Assembly: GCF_003732275.1 (NCBI RefSeq)
Contig: NZ_MOBM01000039.1
Span: forward strand, 799,013-863,012
DNA length: 64,000 nucleotides
Direction of reading: 5' to 3'
Origin: Pseudomonas frederiksbergensis
GTDB taxonomy: Bacteria; Pseudomonadota; Gammaproteobacteria; Pseudomonadales; Pseudomonadaceae
The notes under the pieces are model-generated. The model had not been told where the DNA came from. It made no database searches and saw nothing but the letters and a program-made list of their open reading frames with translations. The position numbers and the translations under genes were made by a program. Position 1 is the stretch's first letter; every line of letters begins with the position of its first letter. Positions 1-8,519 of the stretch are shown piece after piece.

Positions 1-605
1 ACCAGCCAACCGCCGGCAGCATCGTGCTGGACGGCGAGCCGATCCAGGGCCTGCCGGGCCACAAGATTGCTCTCAAAGGCGTGGTGCGCACCTTCCAGAA
101 CGTGCGGCTGTTCAAGGAGATGACGGCGGTCGAGAACCTCTTGATCGCGCAACACCGTCACCTGAACACCAACTTCCTGGCCGGTCTGTTCAAGACCCCG
201 GCGTTCCGCAGAAGCGAACGCGAGGCTATGGAGTACGCCGAGTACTGGCTGGAAAAGGTCAACCTCAAGGAGTTCGCCAACCGTCCGGCCGGCACCCTGG
301 CCTATGGTCAGCAACGTCGCCTGGAAATCGCTCGCTGCATGATGACCCGCCCGCGGATTCTCATGCTCGACGAACCGGCCGCCGGCCTCAACCCGCGGGA
401 AACCGAAGACCTCAAGTCACTGATCGGCACCCTGCGTGAAGAGCATGACGTGACCGTGCTGCTGATCGAACACGACATGAAACTGGTCATGAGCATCTCC
501 GACCACATCTTCGTGATCAACCAGGGCACCCCCCTGGCCAATGGCACGCCGGAACAGATCCGCGACAATCCTGAAGTGATCAAAGCCTACCTGGGGGAAG
601 CGTAA
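1..605 (+). CDS. livG: LivG, branched-chain amino-acid ABC transporter ATPase (5' end outside window)
   Basis: The reading frame is open from the first bases of the window, so the N-terminus with the Walker A loop is missing. The visible part has the LivG-type stretch GVVRTFQNVRLF, the ABC signature region LAYGQQRRLEIAR and Walker B ILMLDEPAAGLNP, and ends with the LivG-like tail GTPEQIRDNPEVIKAYLGEA. LivG is one of the two cytoplasmic ATPases that power uptake of leucine, isoleucine and valine through the LivH/LivM membrane pair. Its stop codon is followed directly by the livF start, so the two are translationally coupled; livKHM presumably lie upstream, outside the window. Confidence 0.93.
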   Translation, partial: QPTAGSIVLDGEPIQGLPGHKIALKGVVRTFQNVRLFKEMTAVENLLIAQHRHLNTNFLAGLFKTPAFRRSEREAMEYAEYWLEKVNLKEFANRPAGTLAYGQQRRLEIARCMMTRPRILMLDEPAAGLNPRETEDLKSLIGTLREEHDVTVLLIEHDMKLVMSISDHIFVINQGTPLANGTPEQIRDNPEVIKAYLGEA

Positions 606-1307
606 ATGCTGCAGTTCGAAAACGTTTCCACCTTCTACGGCAAGATCCAGGCGCTGCACAGCGTCAACGTCGAAGTCCGCCAGGGCGAGATCGTGACCCT
701 GATCGGCGCCAACGGTGCCGGCAAGTCGACCCTGCTGATGACCCTCTGCGGTTCGCCGCAAGCCCACAGCGGCAGCATCCGCTACATGGGCGAGGAGCTC
801 GTCGGCCAGGACTCGTCGCAGATCATGCGTAAAAGCATCGCGGTGGTCCCGGAAGGCCGTCGGGTGTTTGCCCGTCTGACCGTGGAAGAGAACCTCGCCA
901 TGGGCGGATTCTTCACCGACAAGGGCGATTATCAGGAACAGATGGACAAGGTCCTCGGACTTTTCCCACGCCTGAAAGAACGCTTTGCCCAACGCGGCGG
1001 CACCATGTCTGGCGGCGAACAGCAAATGCTCGCCATCGGCCGTGCGCTGATGAGCAAGCCCAAGCTGTTGCTGCTCGACGAGCCATCGCTGGGCCTGGCA
1101 CCGATCATCATCCAGCAGATCTTCGACATCATCGAACAGCTGCGCAAGGACGGTGTAACGGTGTTTCTGGTGGAGCAGAACGCCAACCAGGCCCTGAAAA
1201 TCGCTGACCGTGCCTACGTGCTGGAGAACGGCCGGGTAGTGATGACAGGGACAGGTGAAGCACTGTTGACCGACCCGAAAGTGCGCGAAGCGTACCTCGG
1301 TGGTTAA
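606..1307 (+). CDS. livF: LivF, branched-chain amino-acid ABC transporter ATPase
   Basis: A 233-residue ABC ATPase of normal LivF length. Walker A GANGAGKST is at residues 34-42, the signature SGGEQ at 135-139, and Walker B LLLLDEP at 154-160, followed by the family-typical SLGLAPIIIQQIF. The ATG abuts the livG stop with no gap. It is the second ATPase of the high-affinity branched-chain amino-acid importer and the last gene of the operon, since an intrinsic terminator follows. Confidence 0.95.
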   Translation: MLQFENVSTFYGKIQALHSVNVEVRQGEIVTLIGANGAGKSTLLMTLCGSPQAHSGSIRYMGEELVGQDSSQIMRKSIAVVPEGRRVFARLTVEENLAMGGFFTDKGDYQEQMDKVLGLFPRLKERFAQRGGTMSGGEQQMLAIGRALMSKPKLLLLDEPSLGLAPIIIQQIFDIIEQLRKDGVTVFLVEQNANQALKIADRAYVLENGRVVMTGTGEALLTDPKVREAYLGG

Positions 1308-1321
1308 GCGATTGCGGTAAA

Positions 1322-1350
1322 CAAAAAAACGGCCTTCGGGCCGTTTTTTT
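1322..1350 (+). terminator. Intrinsic terminator of the liv operon
   Basis: A short GC hairpin (ACGGCC, loop TTCG, GGCCGT) is preceded by an A-tract and followed by seven T residues, 15 bases after the livF stop. Confidence 0.9.
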
Positions 1351-1386
1351 ATGCCTGCCACAAACCTCACAACAATGAAGATCCAA

Positions 1387-1476
1387 TGTGGGAGCGGGCT
1401 TGCTCGCGAAAGCGGTATCACATTCAACAGAGATGTTGGCTGACACACCGCTTTCGCGAGCAAGCCCGCTCCCACA
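1387..1476. repeat. REPIN, family A (inward-facing REP pair)
   Basis: Two copies of the REP unit TGTGGGAGCGGGCTTGCTCG face each other around about 30 bases of spacer, giving a long imperfect hairpin. The gap from 1308 to 1607 holds the liv terminator, this element and the promoter region of the next operon; no gene is visible in it. Confidence 0.9.
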
Positions 1477-1607
1477 GGGAATTCGTGTGTTTTGAGAATT
1501 TCTGAAAAAGTTTTGGCGTGAGCTGTAACGCATCGCCCTGTCGTTTCTCTAGAGCAGTAAGCAAGCACAAACGCTTGCCAATCCAAGCTCAATTCCGGAG
1601 AAATATC

Positions 1608-1913
1608 ATGACTGCTACCACCCGCACCCTGTCCGCCACCGCCCTGGTTCTGGCACTCGGTTCTGCCCTGAGCATTGCCGCTGTCTCCACTGCCCATGCC
1701 GCTGACGCCAACATGGAAAAATGCTTCGGCGTGGCCATGAAAGGTCACAACGATTGCGCCGCAGGCGCTGGCACCACTTGCGCCGGCACGGCAAAAACCG
1801 ACTACCAGCCAAATGCTTTCAAACTGGTTCCTAAGGGCACCTGCGCCACCACGATGAGCAAGACCTCGCCAACCGGTTTCGGCCAGATGGAAGCCTACAA
1901 AGCCAAGTCGTAA
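1608..1913 (+). CDS. bufA: DUF2282 bufferin-type precursor peptide
   Basis: A 101-residue secreted small protein. The ATG at 1608 is chosen over upstream in-frame starts because GGAG lies 7 bases before it and the protein then opens with a Sec-type signal (hydrophobic core VLALGSALSIAAV, cleavage after AHA). The mature part has four cysteines in the contexts KCFG, NDCAAG, TTCAGT and GTCATT, the pattern of the DUF2282 family. Family members are precursors of bufferins, RiPPs whose cysteines are oxidised to thiooxazole-type heterocycles by an MNIO enzyme and which bind copper in the periplasm. The next three genes are the expected partners. That this copy is modified and binds copper is inference. 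Confidence 0.88.
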   Translation: MTATTRTLSATALVLALGSALSIAAVSTAHAADANMEKCFGVAMKGHNDCAAGAGTTCAGTAKTDYQPNAFKLVPKGTCATTMSKTSPTGFGQMEAYKAKS

Positions 1914-1938
1914 TCAGAACCCAGCCTGAGTGTCGACC

Positions 1939-2793
1939 ATGAACCCTTCATCTTCCGGGCTCCCGCCCCGCTCCGGGCTGGGGCTCAAGACCGAGCACTT
2001 TCGTGAAGTGCTCGGTACACAACCGGACATCGGTTTCTTCGAAGTCCACGCCGAAAACTACATGGTGGCCGGCGGCCCGTTTCATCATTTTCTGGGGTTG
2101 ATCCGCGCGCAATATCCGCTGTCGCTACACGGCGTTGGCCTGTCCATTGGTGCCGAAGGTCCGCTGGATCTTCAGCACCTGCAAAGGCTTGCCGCGCTGA
2201 TCGAACGCTATCAACCCCAATCCTTTTCCGAACACCTGGCCTGGTCCAGCCATGGCCCGGTGTTTCTCAATGACCTGCTGCCCCTGGCCTATGATGCGCC
2301 GACGCTGAACCGCGTCTGCGAGCACATCGATCAGGTGCAGGGCACCCTCAAACGCCCGATGCTGCTGGAGAATCCGGCGACGTATCTGGCGTTCCAGCGC
2401 TCGACCCTGGATGAGGCAGACTTCATCAGCGAAGTCATTCGCCGCACGGGTTGCGGCCTGCTACTGGACGTCAACAACGTCTACGTCTCCTGCATCAATC
2501 ACCAAAAAGATCCGCTGGCCTATATCGACGCGCTGCCTCTGCATGCGGTGGGAGAGATTCATCTGGCCGGGTTTGCCGAAGACACCGACAGCCTCGGCGA
2601 CCGTCTGCTGATCGACGATCACGGTGCGCCCATCGATAACGCGGTGTGGGCACTGTATGCGCAGGTGCTGGAGCGAGTTGGTCCGATCGCCACGTTGATC
2701 GAGCGCGACAATCAGTTACCGGCCTTCAGCGTTCTGCACGCCGAAGCCCGTCAGGCTGATGAGTTGCTGCATTGCGCGGGGGGCCGATCATGA
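1939..2793 (+). CDS. bufB: DUF692 multinuclear iron oxidase (MNIO), bufferin maturase
   Basis: A 284-residue TIM-barrel-type protein of the DUF692/MNIO family. An in-frame GTG nine bases upstream has no room for a ribosome site, while TGAG at 1926-1929 suits the ATG at 1939. Conserved metal-ligand segments are visible in order: FFEVHAEN, SLHGVGLS, FSEHLAW, LLENPATY, LLDVNNVYV, EIHLAGF, LIDDHG and LIERD. MNIO enzymes bind two or three iron ions and use O2 to rearrange precursor cysteines. Lying 25 bases after the DUF2282 gene and overlapping the DUF2063 gene by ATGA, it is most likely the maturase of that peptide. Confidence 0.92.
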   Translation: MNPSSSGLPPRSGLGLKTEHFREVLGTQPDIGFFEVHAENYMVAGGPFHHFLGLIRAQYPLSLHGVGLSIGAEGPLDLQHLQRLAALIERYQPQSFSEHLAWSSHGPVFLNDLLPLAYDAPTLNRVCEHIDQVQGTLKRPMLLENPATYLAFQRSTLDEADFISEVIRRTGCGLLLDVNNVYVSCINHQKDPLAYIDALPLHAVGEIHLAGFAEDTDSLGDRLLIDDHGAPIDNAVWALYAQVLERVGPIATLIERDNQLPAFSVLHAEARQADELLHCAGGRS

Positions 2794-3551
2794 GCACTCA
2801 AGCTGCGTTTGCCGCCGCCCTGCTCGATCCGCAACGGCCCTGCCCCGAGGGCTTGCTCAGCACCAATGGTGCCGATCCCGCCAGCCGATTCGCGGTGTAT
2901 CGCAACAATGTGCAGAGCTCGCTGATCAACGCCCTGGCCGACAGTTACCCCGTGGTTTCGCAGTTGGTGGGCGATGAGTTCTTTCGAGCGATGGCGGGGT
3001 TGTATGTGCAGCGTTGCCCGCCTCAAGGCCCACTCATCAACGACTACGGCAAGGACTTCGCCGAGTTCATCGACCGCTTTGAGCCGGCAGCCGGCGTGCC
3101 GTATCTGGCCGACGTGGCGCGATTGGAGCGGTTACGCGTTCAGTCCTATCACGCCGCCGATGCGCAGCCACTGCGCCATGAGCAGATCGCCGCCGCGCTA
3201 TCGGACCCGCAGGCGCTGAGCGAGCTGACGGTCGGGTTTCATCCCTCCCTGAATCTGCTGACTTCAGCTTTTGCCGTGGTTGCGATCTGGGCCGCGCATC
3301 AACAGGACGCGACGCTGGCCGGAATCGACCTCGACCACGGGCAAAACGCGCTGGTGCTGCGCAATGGTCTGACGGTTGAGGTTTTCGCCATCGACCACGG
3401 CGCCAGCACCTTCATTCAGCACCTGCAAAACGGCCAGTCCCTCACCCAAGCGTTAGAGACAGCGCCCGCCTTCGACCTCAGCCAAACCCTGGCGCTGCTG
3501 ATCAGCCACAACGTCATCACCCATTTACACCACAATCAGGTATCGCCATGA
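2790..3551 (+). CDS. bufC: DUF2063 (BufC/HvfC-type) MNIO partner protein
   Basis: A 253-residue protein with the N-terminal DUF2063 fold (RFAVYRNNVQSSLINALADSYPVVSQLVGDEFF), which is typical of proteins encoded next to DUF692 enzymes. In studied systems the partner recruits the precursor peptide and presents it to the MNIO. The ATG overlaps the bufB stop (ATGA) and its own stop overlaps the next gene in the same way, so the three are strongly coupled. A further in-frame TTG at 2772 exists but is less likely. Confidence 0.9.
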   Translation: MSTQAAFAAALLDPQRPCPEGLLSTNGADPASRFAVYRNNVQSSLINALADSYPVVSQLVGDEFFRAMAGLYVQRCPPQGPLINDYGKDFAEFIDRFEPAAGVPYLADVARLERLRVQSYHAADAQPLRHEQIAAALSDPQALSELTVGFHPSLNLLTSAFAVVAIWAAHQQDATLAGIDLDHGQNALVLRNGLTVEVFAIDHGASTFIQHLQNGQSLTQALETAPAFDLSQTLALLISHNVITHLHHNQVSP

Positions 3552-4033
3552 ACACCCATCGGAACCCCATCGCCCGCGCCATCGCGCTGCTGGAAAAAAT
3601 TCCCCACAGCCTGATCGCGTTTATCGCGCGCTTTTCCATTGCCGCGGTGTTCTGGAAGTCCGGGCAGACCAAAGTGGAAGGCCTGGCCATCGACTTGATC
3701 GACGGCACCTTTCAACTCGGCGTACCAAGGCTGGCGGACTCGACCATCCCTTTGTTCCAGAGCGAATATCACCTGCCGTTGCTCTCCCCGGAACTGGCGG
3801 CACACCTGGCGGCCTTCGCCGAGCATTTCTTTCCGGTGCTGATCCTGATCGGCTTCGCCACACGGTTTTCGGCGCTGGCACTGCTGGGTATGACGCTGAC
3901 TATTCAGCTGTTCGTGTACCCCGATGCCTATCCGACCCACGGCACCTGGGCGGCGGTGCTGCTGTACTTGATGGCGACCGGGCCGGGTAAGTTGTCGATT
4001 GATCATCTGATTGCCAAGCGTTACGCCCGCTGA
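3548..4033 (+). CDS. DoxX-family membrane protein of the bufferin operon
   Basis: A 161-residue integral membrane protein with about four hydrophobic helices and the DoxX-type opening LIAFIARFSIAAVFWKSGQTKVEG. The start overlaps the upstream stop (ATGA). DoxX proteins often close DUF2282/DUF692/DUF2063 operons; their role there is not settled, with redox support of the maturation and quinone-linked chemistry both proposed. No terminator is visible beyond it, but a REPIN follows within 40 bases. Confidence 0.85.
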   Translation: MNTHRNPIARAIALLEKIPHSLIAFIARFSIAAVFWKSGQTKVEGLAIDLIDGTFQLGVPRLADSTIPLFQSEYHLPLLSPELAAHLAAFAEHFFPVLILIGFATRFSALALLGMTLTIQLFVYPDAYPTHGTWAAVLLYLMATGPGKLSIDHLIAKRYAR

Positions 4034-4070
4034 TCTCTACCTCGTAATTCCAGAAAAATGAAGATCCAAA

Positions 4071-4159
4071 TGTGGGAGCGAGCCTGCTCGCGATAGCGGA
4101 GTGTCAGCCAGCATCAATGCCGAATGTCACACCGTCATCGCGAGCAGGCTCGCTCCCAC
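4071..4159. repeat. REPIN, family A
   Basis: Inward-facing pair of TGTGGGAGCGAGCCTGCTCG units with an 89-base span, between the convergent bufferin operon and lysR-type gene. Confidence 0.9.
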
Positions 4160-4179
4160 AGGGGTTGCGTGGTGAGACG

Positions 4180-5094
4180 CTACCGTTGAAGCCGATCCAA
4201 CGCCTCACCACTGCGCTTGAACCAACCCATCAAATAATCCGCCAGCACTTGGGTGCGTTTCGGCAAACCTCCCTGATACGGATGCACCAGGTACATCGGC
4301 ATGCTGCGGGTCTGATAATCGCGCAGCAGCCAGCGCAAACGCCCGTCAGCCAATTCCTCTTGCAGCAAGTACGACGGCAAACGCGCAATGCCCGCATCCG
4401 CCAGCGCGGCTTTCTTCAAGAGGTTGTAATGGTTGCTGGCGAACGGCCCCGACACTCGCACCCGCAGTAACTCGTGCTGTTGGTGATAGAGCCATTCTTC
4501 GCGACCGCTGTAATGGCTGTTGAGCAGGCAGCGGTGTTCGGCCAGTGCCTGAGGCGTCAGTGGTTCACCGAATCGCTCAAGGTACGCAGGGCTGGCGCAG
4601 GTCATCTCGTGCCAGGCCAGCAGCGGGCGGGCAACCAGGCGTTCGTCGTTGGCCACTTCCGAGCGGATCGCCAGGTCGAAACCGTCCCGGGACAGGTCAC
4701 GGTAGTTATTGTTGAGCTCCAGTTCGATCTGCACCTCGGGGTACTGCCGGGAAAACTCCAGCAGCGCGCCGTCAAAGAAGGTTTCCCCCAGCGATACCGG
4801 AACCGTCATCCGCACCGGGCCGGCCATGTCGTCTTTCAACCGCGCCAAGGCCTGACGCGCTCGCTCGACTTGAACCACCAGTGCCTGGGCTTGCGGCAAC
4901 AGCGCCGCGCCCGCCGCGGTCAGGCTCAAGCGGCGCGTGGTGCGTTGCAGCAACACCACGGCAAACCGCGTTTCCAGCAGGCTGATGCGTTTGGAGAGTT
5001 GCCCTTTGCTGCAACCCAGTTGCTGGGCGGCCAAGGTGAAACTGCCCGCCTCGATCAACACCGCGAATGCCGCCAGGTCGTCCATTTCGCTCAT
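4180..5094 (-). CDS. LysR-family transcriptional regulator
   Basis: A 304-residue LysR-type regulator. The N-terminal winged helix-turn-helix covers roughly residues 5-62 (FTLAAQQLGCSKGQLSKRIS, then RTTRRLSLT), followed by the periplasmic-binding-like effector domain. The start MSEMDDL is chosen because it places the helix-turn-helix at the usual distance from the N-terminus; an in-frame upstream extension has no family character. It is transcribed away from the small SDR gene at 5201, the classical LysR arrangement, so that gene is its most likely target. The effector is unknown. Confidence 0.92.
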   Translation of the reverse strand: MSEMDDLAAFAVLIEAGSFTLAAQQLGCSKGQLSKRISLLETRFAVVLLQRTTRRLSLTAAGAALLPQAQALVVQVERARQALARLKDDMAGPVRMTVPVSLGETFFDGALLEFSRQYPEVQIELELNNNYRDLSRDGFDLAIRSEVANDERLVARPLLAWHEMTCASPAYLERFGEPLTPQALAEHRCLLNSHYSGREEWLYHQQHELLRVRVSGPFASNHYNLLKKAALADAGIARLPSYLLQEELADGRLRWLLRDYQTRSMPMYLVHPYQGGLPKRTQVLADYLMGWFKRSGEALDRLQR

Positions 5095-5165
5095 GGGATT
5101 GTTTCCATTTGAAAACCAAAGGTTGCCTATTAGCCCGCTTATCAATGGGAAAAACCACTCTAAAC

Positions 5166-5175
5166 TTAAATTTAA
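5166..5175. promoter_or_regulatory. AT-rich palindrome in the divergent lysR/SDR promoter region
   Basis: TTAAATTTAA lies in the 106-base gap between the divergent LysR and SDR genes, about 25 bases before the SDR start. It could be part of a LysR operator or a promoter element; only its position and symmetry support this. Confidence 0.3.
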
Positions 5176-5200
5176 ATCCAGCCCATTCAGGTACAGCACG

Positions 5201-5800
5201 ATGAAAATTCTTTTGATTGGCGCCTCTGGCACCGTCGGTTCGGCCATTGACCATGAACTGTCCCAGCGCCACGAAATCATCCGTATCGGCCGTAAAAGCG
5301 GTGAGTTCCAGGTCGACATCAGTGACAGCGCCTCGATCCGCAAATTGTTCCAACAGACCGGCAACTTCGATGCGCTGATCTGCGCCGCTGGCAGCGTCAA
5401 CTTCGTGCCGCTGGCGACCATGACCGAACAAGACTTCGAGCTCGGCTTGCGGGATAAGCTGATGGGTCAGGTCAACCTGCTGCTGATCGGCCGGGAATTC
5501 GCCAATGACGGTGCGTCATTCACCTTCACCACCGGCATCCTCAGCCACGATCCGATTCGTACCGGCAGCTCGGCATCGATGGTCAACGGCGCCCTAGACA
5601 GTTTCGTCCGCGCAGCGGCGATCGAGCTGCCGCGCGGCTTGCGCATCAACTCGGTCAGTCCGAACGTGCTGGTCGAAGCCATGGGCAGCTATGCCCCGTA
5701 CTTCCGCGGTTTCAAACCGGTTCCCGCTGCCGACGTGGCGCTGGCCTACGCCAAAAGCGTGGAAGGCTTACAGACCGGCCAGACCTACCGCGTCGGCTGA
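5201..5800 (+). CDS. Short SDR-fold oxidoreductase lacking the YxxxK motif
   Basis: A 199-residue Rossmann protein with the nucleotide loop GASGTVGSAI at residues 7-16 and the segment ICAAGS near 60, so the dinucleotide-binding half is clear. Where classical SDRs carry the catalytic YxxxK, this protein reads ASMVN: Ala125 replaces Tyr and Asn129 replaces Lys, although the following ALDSFVRAAAIEL matches the family. It is a short-chain dehydrogenase-like protein with either altered catalysis or a sensing role. The divergent LysR gene probably controls it. The ATG at 5201 fits the glycine-rich loop position. Confidence 0.85.
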   Translation: MKILLIGASGTVGSAIDHELSQRHEIIRIGRKSGEFQVDISDSASIRKLFQQTGNFDALICAAGSVNFVPLATMTEQDFELGLRDKLMGQVNLLLIGREFANDGASFTFTTGILSHDPIRTGSSASMVNGALDSFVRAAAIELPRGLRINSVSPNVLVEAMGSYAPYFRGFKPVPAADVALAYAKSVEGLQTGQTYRVG

Positions 5801-5813
5801 ACCAAACACGACC

Positions 5814-5910
5814 CGTAGGAGCTGCCGCAGGCTGCGATCTTTTGATCTTGCTCTTTTCGGAGCTGCTAAAAATCAAAATCAAAAGATCGCAGCCTTCGGC
5901 AGCTCCTACG
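5814..5910. repeat. REP pair, family B
   Basis: CGTAGGAGCTGCCGCAGGCT and its inverted partner ending in GGCAGCTCCTACG flank a centre containing GATCTTTTGATC and its mirror. This is the second REP family in the window, distinct from the GTGGGAGC type. Confidence 0.88.
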
Positions 5911-6002
5911 GAAAACAAGAGGACCGAGATGAGAGGACATTGCAGGGTTGTGATGAGCGGTCAGGCTAAGTAACGTGGCGACACTTGTCAGGAGACTCAA
6001 AG

Positions 6003-6668
6003 ATGCGTGTTGCCCGTTCCTTAGTGCTTGTTGCCCTGCTTCCGCTGTTCGCAGCCTGCCAGTTGCTTGATGGTCCGCGCGAAAGTGCTTCCCATGTGGG
6101 CCAGACCCGCATGCAGGGCCAGTTGACAGCGGCCGATGGCAAGTTGCTGTTCCAGCCGTGCAATGAGCAGCGCAGTTATGTGGTCAACGACACCGGCGGC
6201 ACCAGCGTCCTGCAAGAGGCCGCGACCCTGGCCAATGATCAGGGCAAGTTATTTGCTGACGTGCGTGGCCGGATCGTTGCCAGTGGTGCCGATAGCCGGC
6301 TCGATCTGGAGCAGCTGTACCGCGTCGAACGCTCGGGCACAGCGTGCGACGATCCCAATTTCAAACAGCTGACTCTGCGCGCCGCCGGCCATGGCCCTGA
6401 ATGGAACGTCAAAGTCAGCGGCAAAGGCATGGTCATCGACCGCGCCGGCCAGCCACCGTTGGCCCTGCCGTACGTTGAAGAGCAACTGGGCGATGGCCGC
6501 TTCAACCTCAGCACCGAAGCCAATAATCAGCGCATCGAGCTCTGGGTCGCGCCGCAACGTTGCGTCGACAGCAGCACCGGCAGCGTGCAGCACATGAGCG
6601 CCGAGCTGCGCATCGATGGCCAGGTGCAACGCGGCTGTGGGTATTTTGGTGGATCGCGCGACGACTGA
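6003..6668 (+). CDS. Putative lipoprotein of unknown function
   Basis: A 221-residue protein with a lipoprotein signal: MRVARSLVLVALLPLFAAC, the lipobox LFAAC placing the acylated cysteine at residue 19. The remainder has no motif I recognise; segments such as ARGRIVASGADSRL and the paired cysteines (PCNEQR, TACDD, QRCVD, RGCGYFGG) suggest a compact disulphide-stabilised envelope domain of the kind seen in META/YajI-like lipoproteins. The ATG at 6003 has AGGAG-like sequence just upstream (CAGGAGACTCAAAG) and opens the signal peptide. Role unknown. Confidence 0.8.
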   Translation: MRVARSLVLVALLPLFAACQLLDGPRESASHVGQTRMQGQLTAADGKLLFQPCNEQRSYVVNDTGGTSVLQEAATLANDQGKLFADVRGRIVASGADSRLDLEQLYRVERSGTACDDPNFKQLTLRAAGHGPEWNVKVSGKGMVIDRAGQPPLALPYVEEQLGDGRFNLSTEANNQRIELWVAPQRCVDSSTGSVQHMSAELRIDGQVQRGCGYFGGSRDD

Positions 6669-6763
6669 TCGTTTTTGCCTCACGGGAATCATCCTTTGAG
6701 GCTTATAATCGCGGGCTTCAAACGCCTTGGCGCAGTTGTGCGCCCCGCGAACCGGATCCCGTC

Positions 6764-8377
6764 ATGTTACGAATCACCGAACTCAAGCTGCCGATCGACC
6801 ATCCCGAAGAAGACCTGCGCCCTGCCATCGTGCAGCGCCTGGGCATCGCCAGTGATGACCTGCTCGACTTCACCTTGTTCAAGCGCAGCTACGATGCGCG
6901 CAAAAAGTCCTCCGAACTGTGCTTCATCTACACCATCGACCTCAACGTTCGCGATGAGGCGTCGGTGCTGCACAAATTCGCCGATGATCGTAACGTCAAC
7001 GTGGCGCCGGATGTCAGCTACAAAGTGGTCGGCCAGGCGCCGGCTGATCTTGAGCAACGTCCTGTCGTCGTGGGTTTCGGCCCGTGCGGAATCTTCGCCG
7101 GCCTGCTGCTGGCGCAAATGGGCTTCAAACCGATCATCCTCGAACGGGGCACCGAAGTGCGTCAGCGCACCAAGGACACCTGGGGCCTGTGGCGCAAAAG
7201 CGTGCTCAACCCCGAATCCAACGTGCAATTCGGTGAAGGCGGCGCGGGTACGTTCTCCGACGGCAAGCTCTACAGCCAGATCAAGGACCCGAAATTCATC
7301 GGGCGCAAAGTCTTGCACGAGTTCGTCAAGGCCGGCGCGCCGGAAGAAATCCTCTACGTCAGCAAACCGCACATCGGGACGTTCCGTCTGACCGGTGTAG
7401 TGGAAAACATGCGTGAGCAGATTCGCGCCATGGGCGGCGAAGTGCGCTTCCAGCAGCGTGTCACTGACGTCTTGATCGAGGACGGCCAACTGGTCGGCGT
7501 CGAGCTCAATGGCGGCGAGCAGATCCATTCGAAACATGTGATTCTGGCCCTCGGCCACAGCGCCCGGGACACCTTCCGCATGCTCCACGGTCGTGGCGTG
7601 TACATGGAGGCCAAGCCGTTCTCGGTGGGTTTCCGCATCGAGCACCCGCAATCGCTGATCGACCGCGCGCGCCTGGGCAAATACGCCGGGCACCCGAAAC
7701 TCGGCGCGGCCGACTACAAACTGGTGCACCACGCCAGCAACGGCCGTTCGGTCTACAGCTTCTGCATGTGCCCGGGCGGCACCGTGGTGGCGGCGACCTC
7801 CGAGCCGAACCGCGTGGTCACCAACGGCATGAGCCAGTACTCGCGTAACGAGCGCAACGCCAACTCCGGGATCGTCGTCGGGATCACCCCGGAAGTCGAT
7901 TATCCAGGCGGCCCGCTCGCCGGCATCGAGTTGCAGGAACGCCTGGAATCCCACGCCTTTGTGCTGGGCGGCAGCAATTACGAAGCACCGGCGCAACTGG
8001 TTGGCGACTTCATCGCAGGCAAGCCATCCACTGAATTGGGCAGCGTTGAGCCGTCCTACAAACCGGGCGTTGCCTTGGGCGACTTGGCCCTGGCCCTGCC
8101 GGCGTTTGCCATCGAAGCGATTCGCGAAGCCTTGCCGGCGTTCGAGAAGCAGATTCGTGGCTACTCGTTGCATGACGCGGTGTTGACCGGGATCGAGACG
8201 CGCACGTCATCGCCACTACGGATTACCCGTAACGAGTCGATGCAGAGCCTGAACGTGAAAGGCTTGTTCCCGGCCGGTGAAGGCGCGGGTTATGCCGGCG
8301 GGATATTGTCGGCGGGCGTCGACGGTATTCGAATTGCTGAAGCGGTGGCCCGAGACATCCTTGGCCTCGAGGCCTGA
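6764..8377 (+). CDS. FAD-dependent oxidoreductase of the COG2509 type
   Basis: A 537-residue flavoprotein. An N-terminal domain of about 90 residues precedes the FAD loop GFGPCGIFAGLLLAQMG near residues 106-122; EGGAGTFSDGKL and the C-terminal FPAGEGAGYAGGI complete the FAD-binding signature of this uncharacterised family of large NAD(P)/FAD-dependent dehydrogenases. The ATG at 6764 starts the conserved opening MLRITELKLPIDH. Substrate and pathway are unknown; the gene stands alone between a lipoprotein gene and a REPIN. Confidence 0.9.
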   Translation: MLRITELKLPIDHPEEDLRPAIVQRLGIASDDLLDFTLFKRSYDARKKSSELCFIYTIDLNVRDEASVLHKFADDRNVNVAPDVSYKVVGQAPADLEQRPVVVGFGPCGIFAGLLLAQMGFKPIILERGTEVRQRTKDTWGLWRKSVLNPESNVQFGEGGAGTFSDGKLYSQIKDPKFIGRKVLHEFVKAGAPEEILYVSKPHIGTFRLTGVVENMREQIRAMGGEVRFQQRVTDVLIEDGQLVGVELNGGEQIHSKHVILALGHSARDTFRMLHGRGVYMEAKPFSVGFRIEHPQSLIDRARLGKYAGHPKLGAADYKLVHHASNGRSVYSFCMCPGGTVVAATSEPNRVVTNGMSQYSRNERNANSGIVVGITPEVDYPGGPLAGIELQERLESHAFVLGGSNYEAPAQLVGDFIAGKPSTELGSVEPSYKPGVALGDLALALPAFAIEAIREALPAFEKQIRGYSLHDAVLTGIETRTSSPLRITRNESMQSLNVKGLFPAGEGAGYAGGILSAGVDGIRIAEAVARDILGLEA

Positions 8378-8405
8378 CCGGCATTTCCTGACAAAATGCA
8401 AAACC

Positions 8406-8496
8406 CTGTGGGAGCGGGCTTGCTCGCGATAGCGGATTAACATTCAACAGAGATGTTGACTGATCTACCGATATCGCGAGCAGGCTCGCTCCCACA
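8406..8496. repeat. REPIN, family A
   Basis: Inward-facing pair of TGTGGGAGCGGGCTTGCTCG units between convergent genes. Confidence 0.9.
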
Positions 8497-8519
8497 TTGA
8501 TTTCAGCGTCCGACCAATA

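Noticed and set aside
1524..1546. TGTAACG...CGTTTC as an ECF sigma promoter for the bufferin operon
   Set aside because: The half-sites resemble ECF-type elements and such operons are often ECF-controlled, but the spacer is about 11 bases instead of the usual 16, so I did not annotate it.
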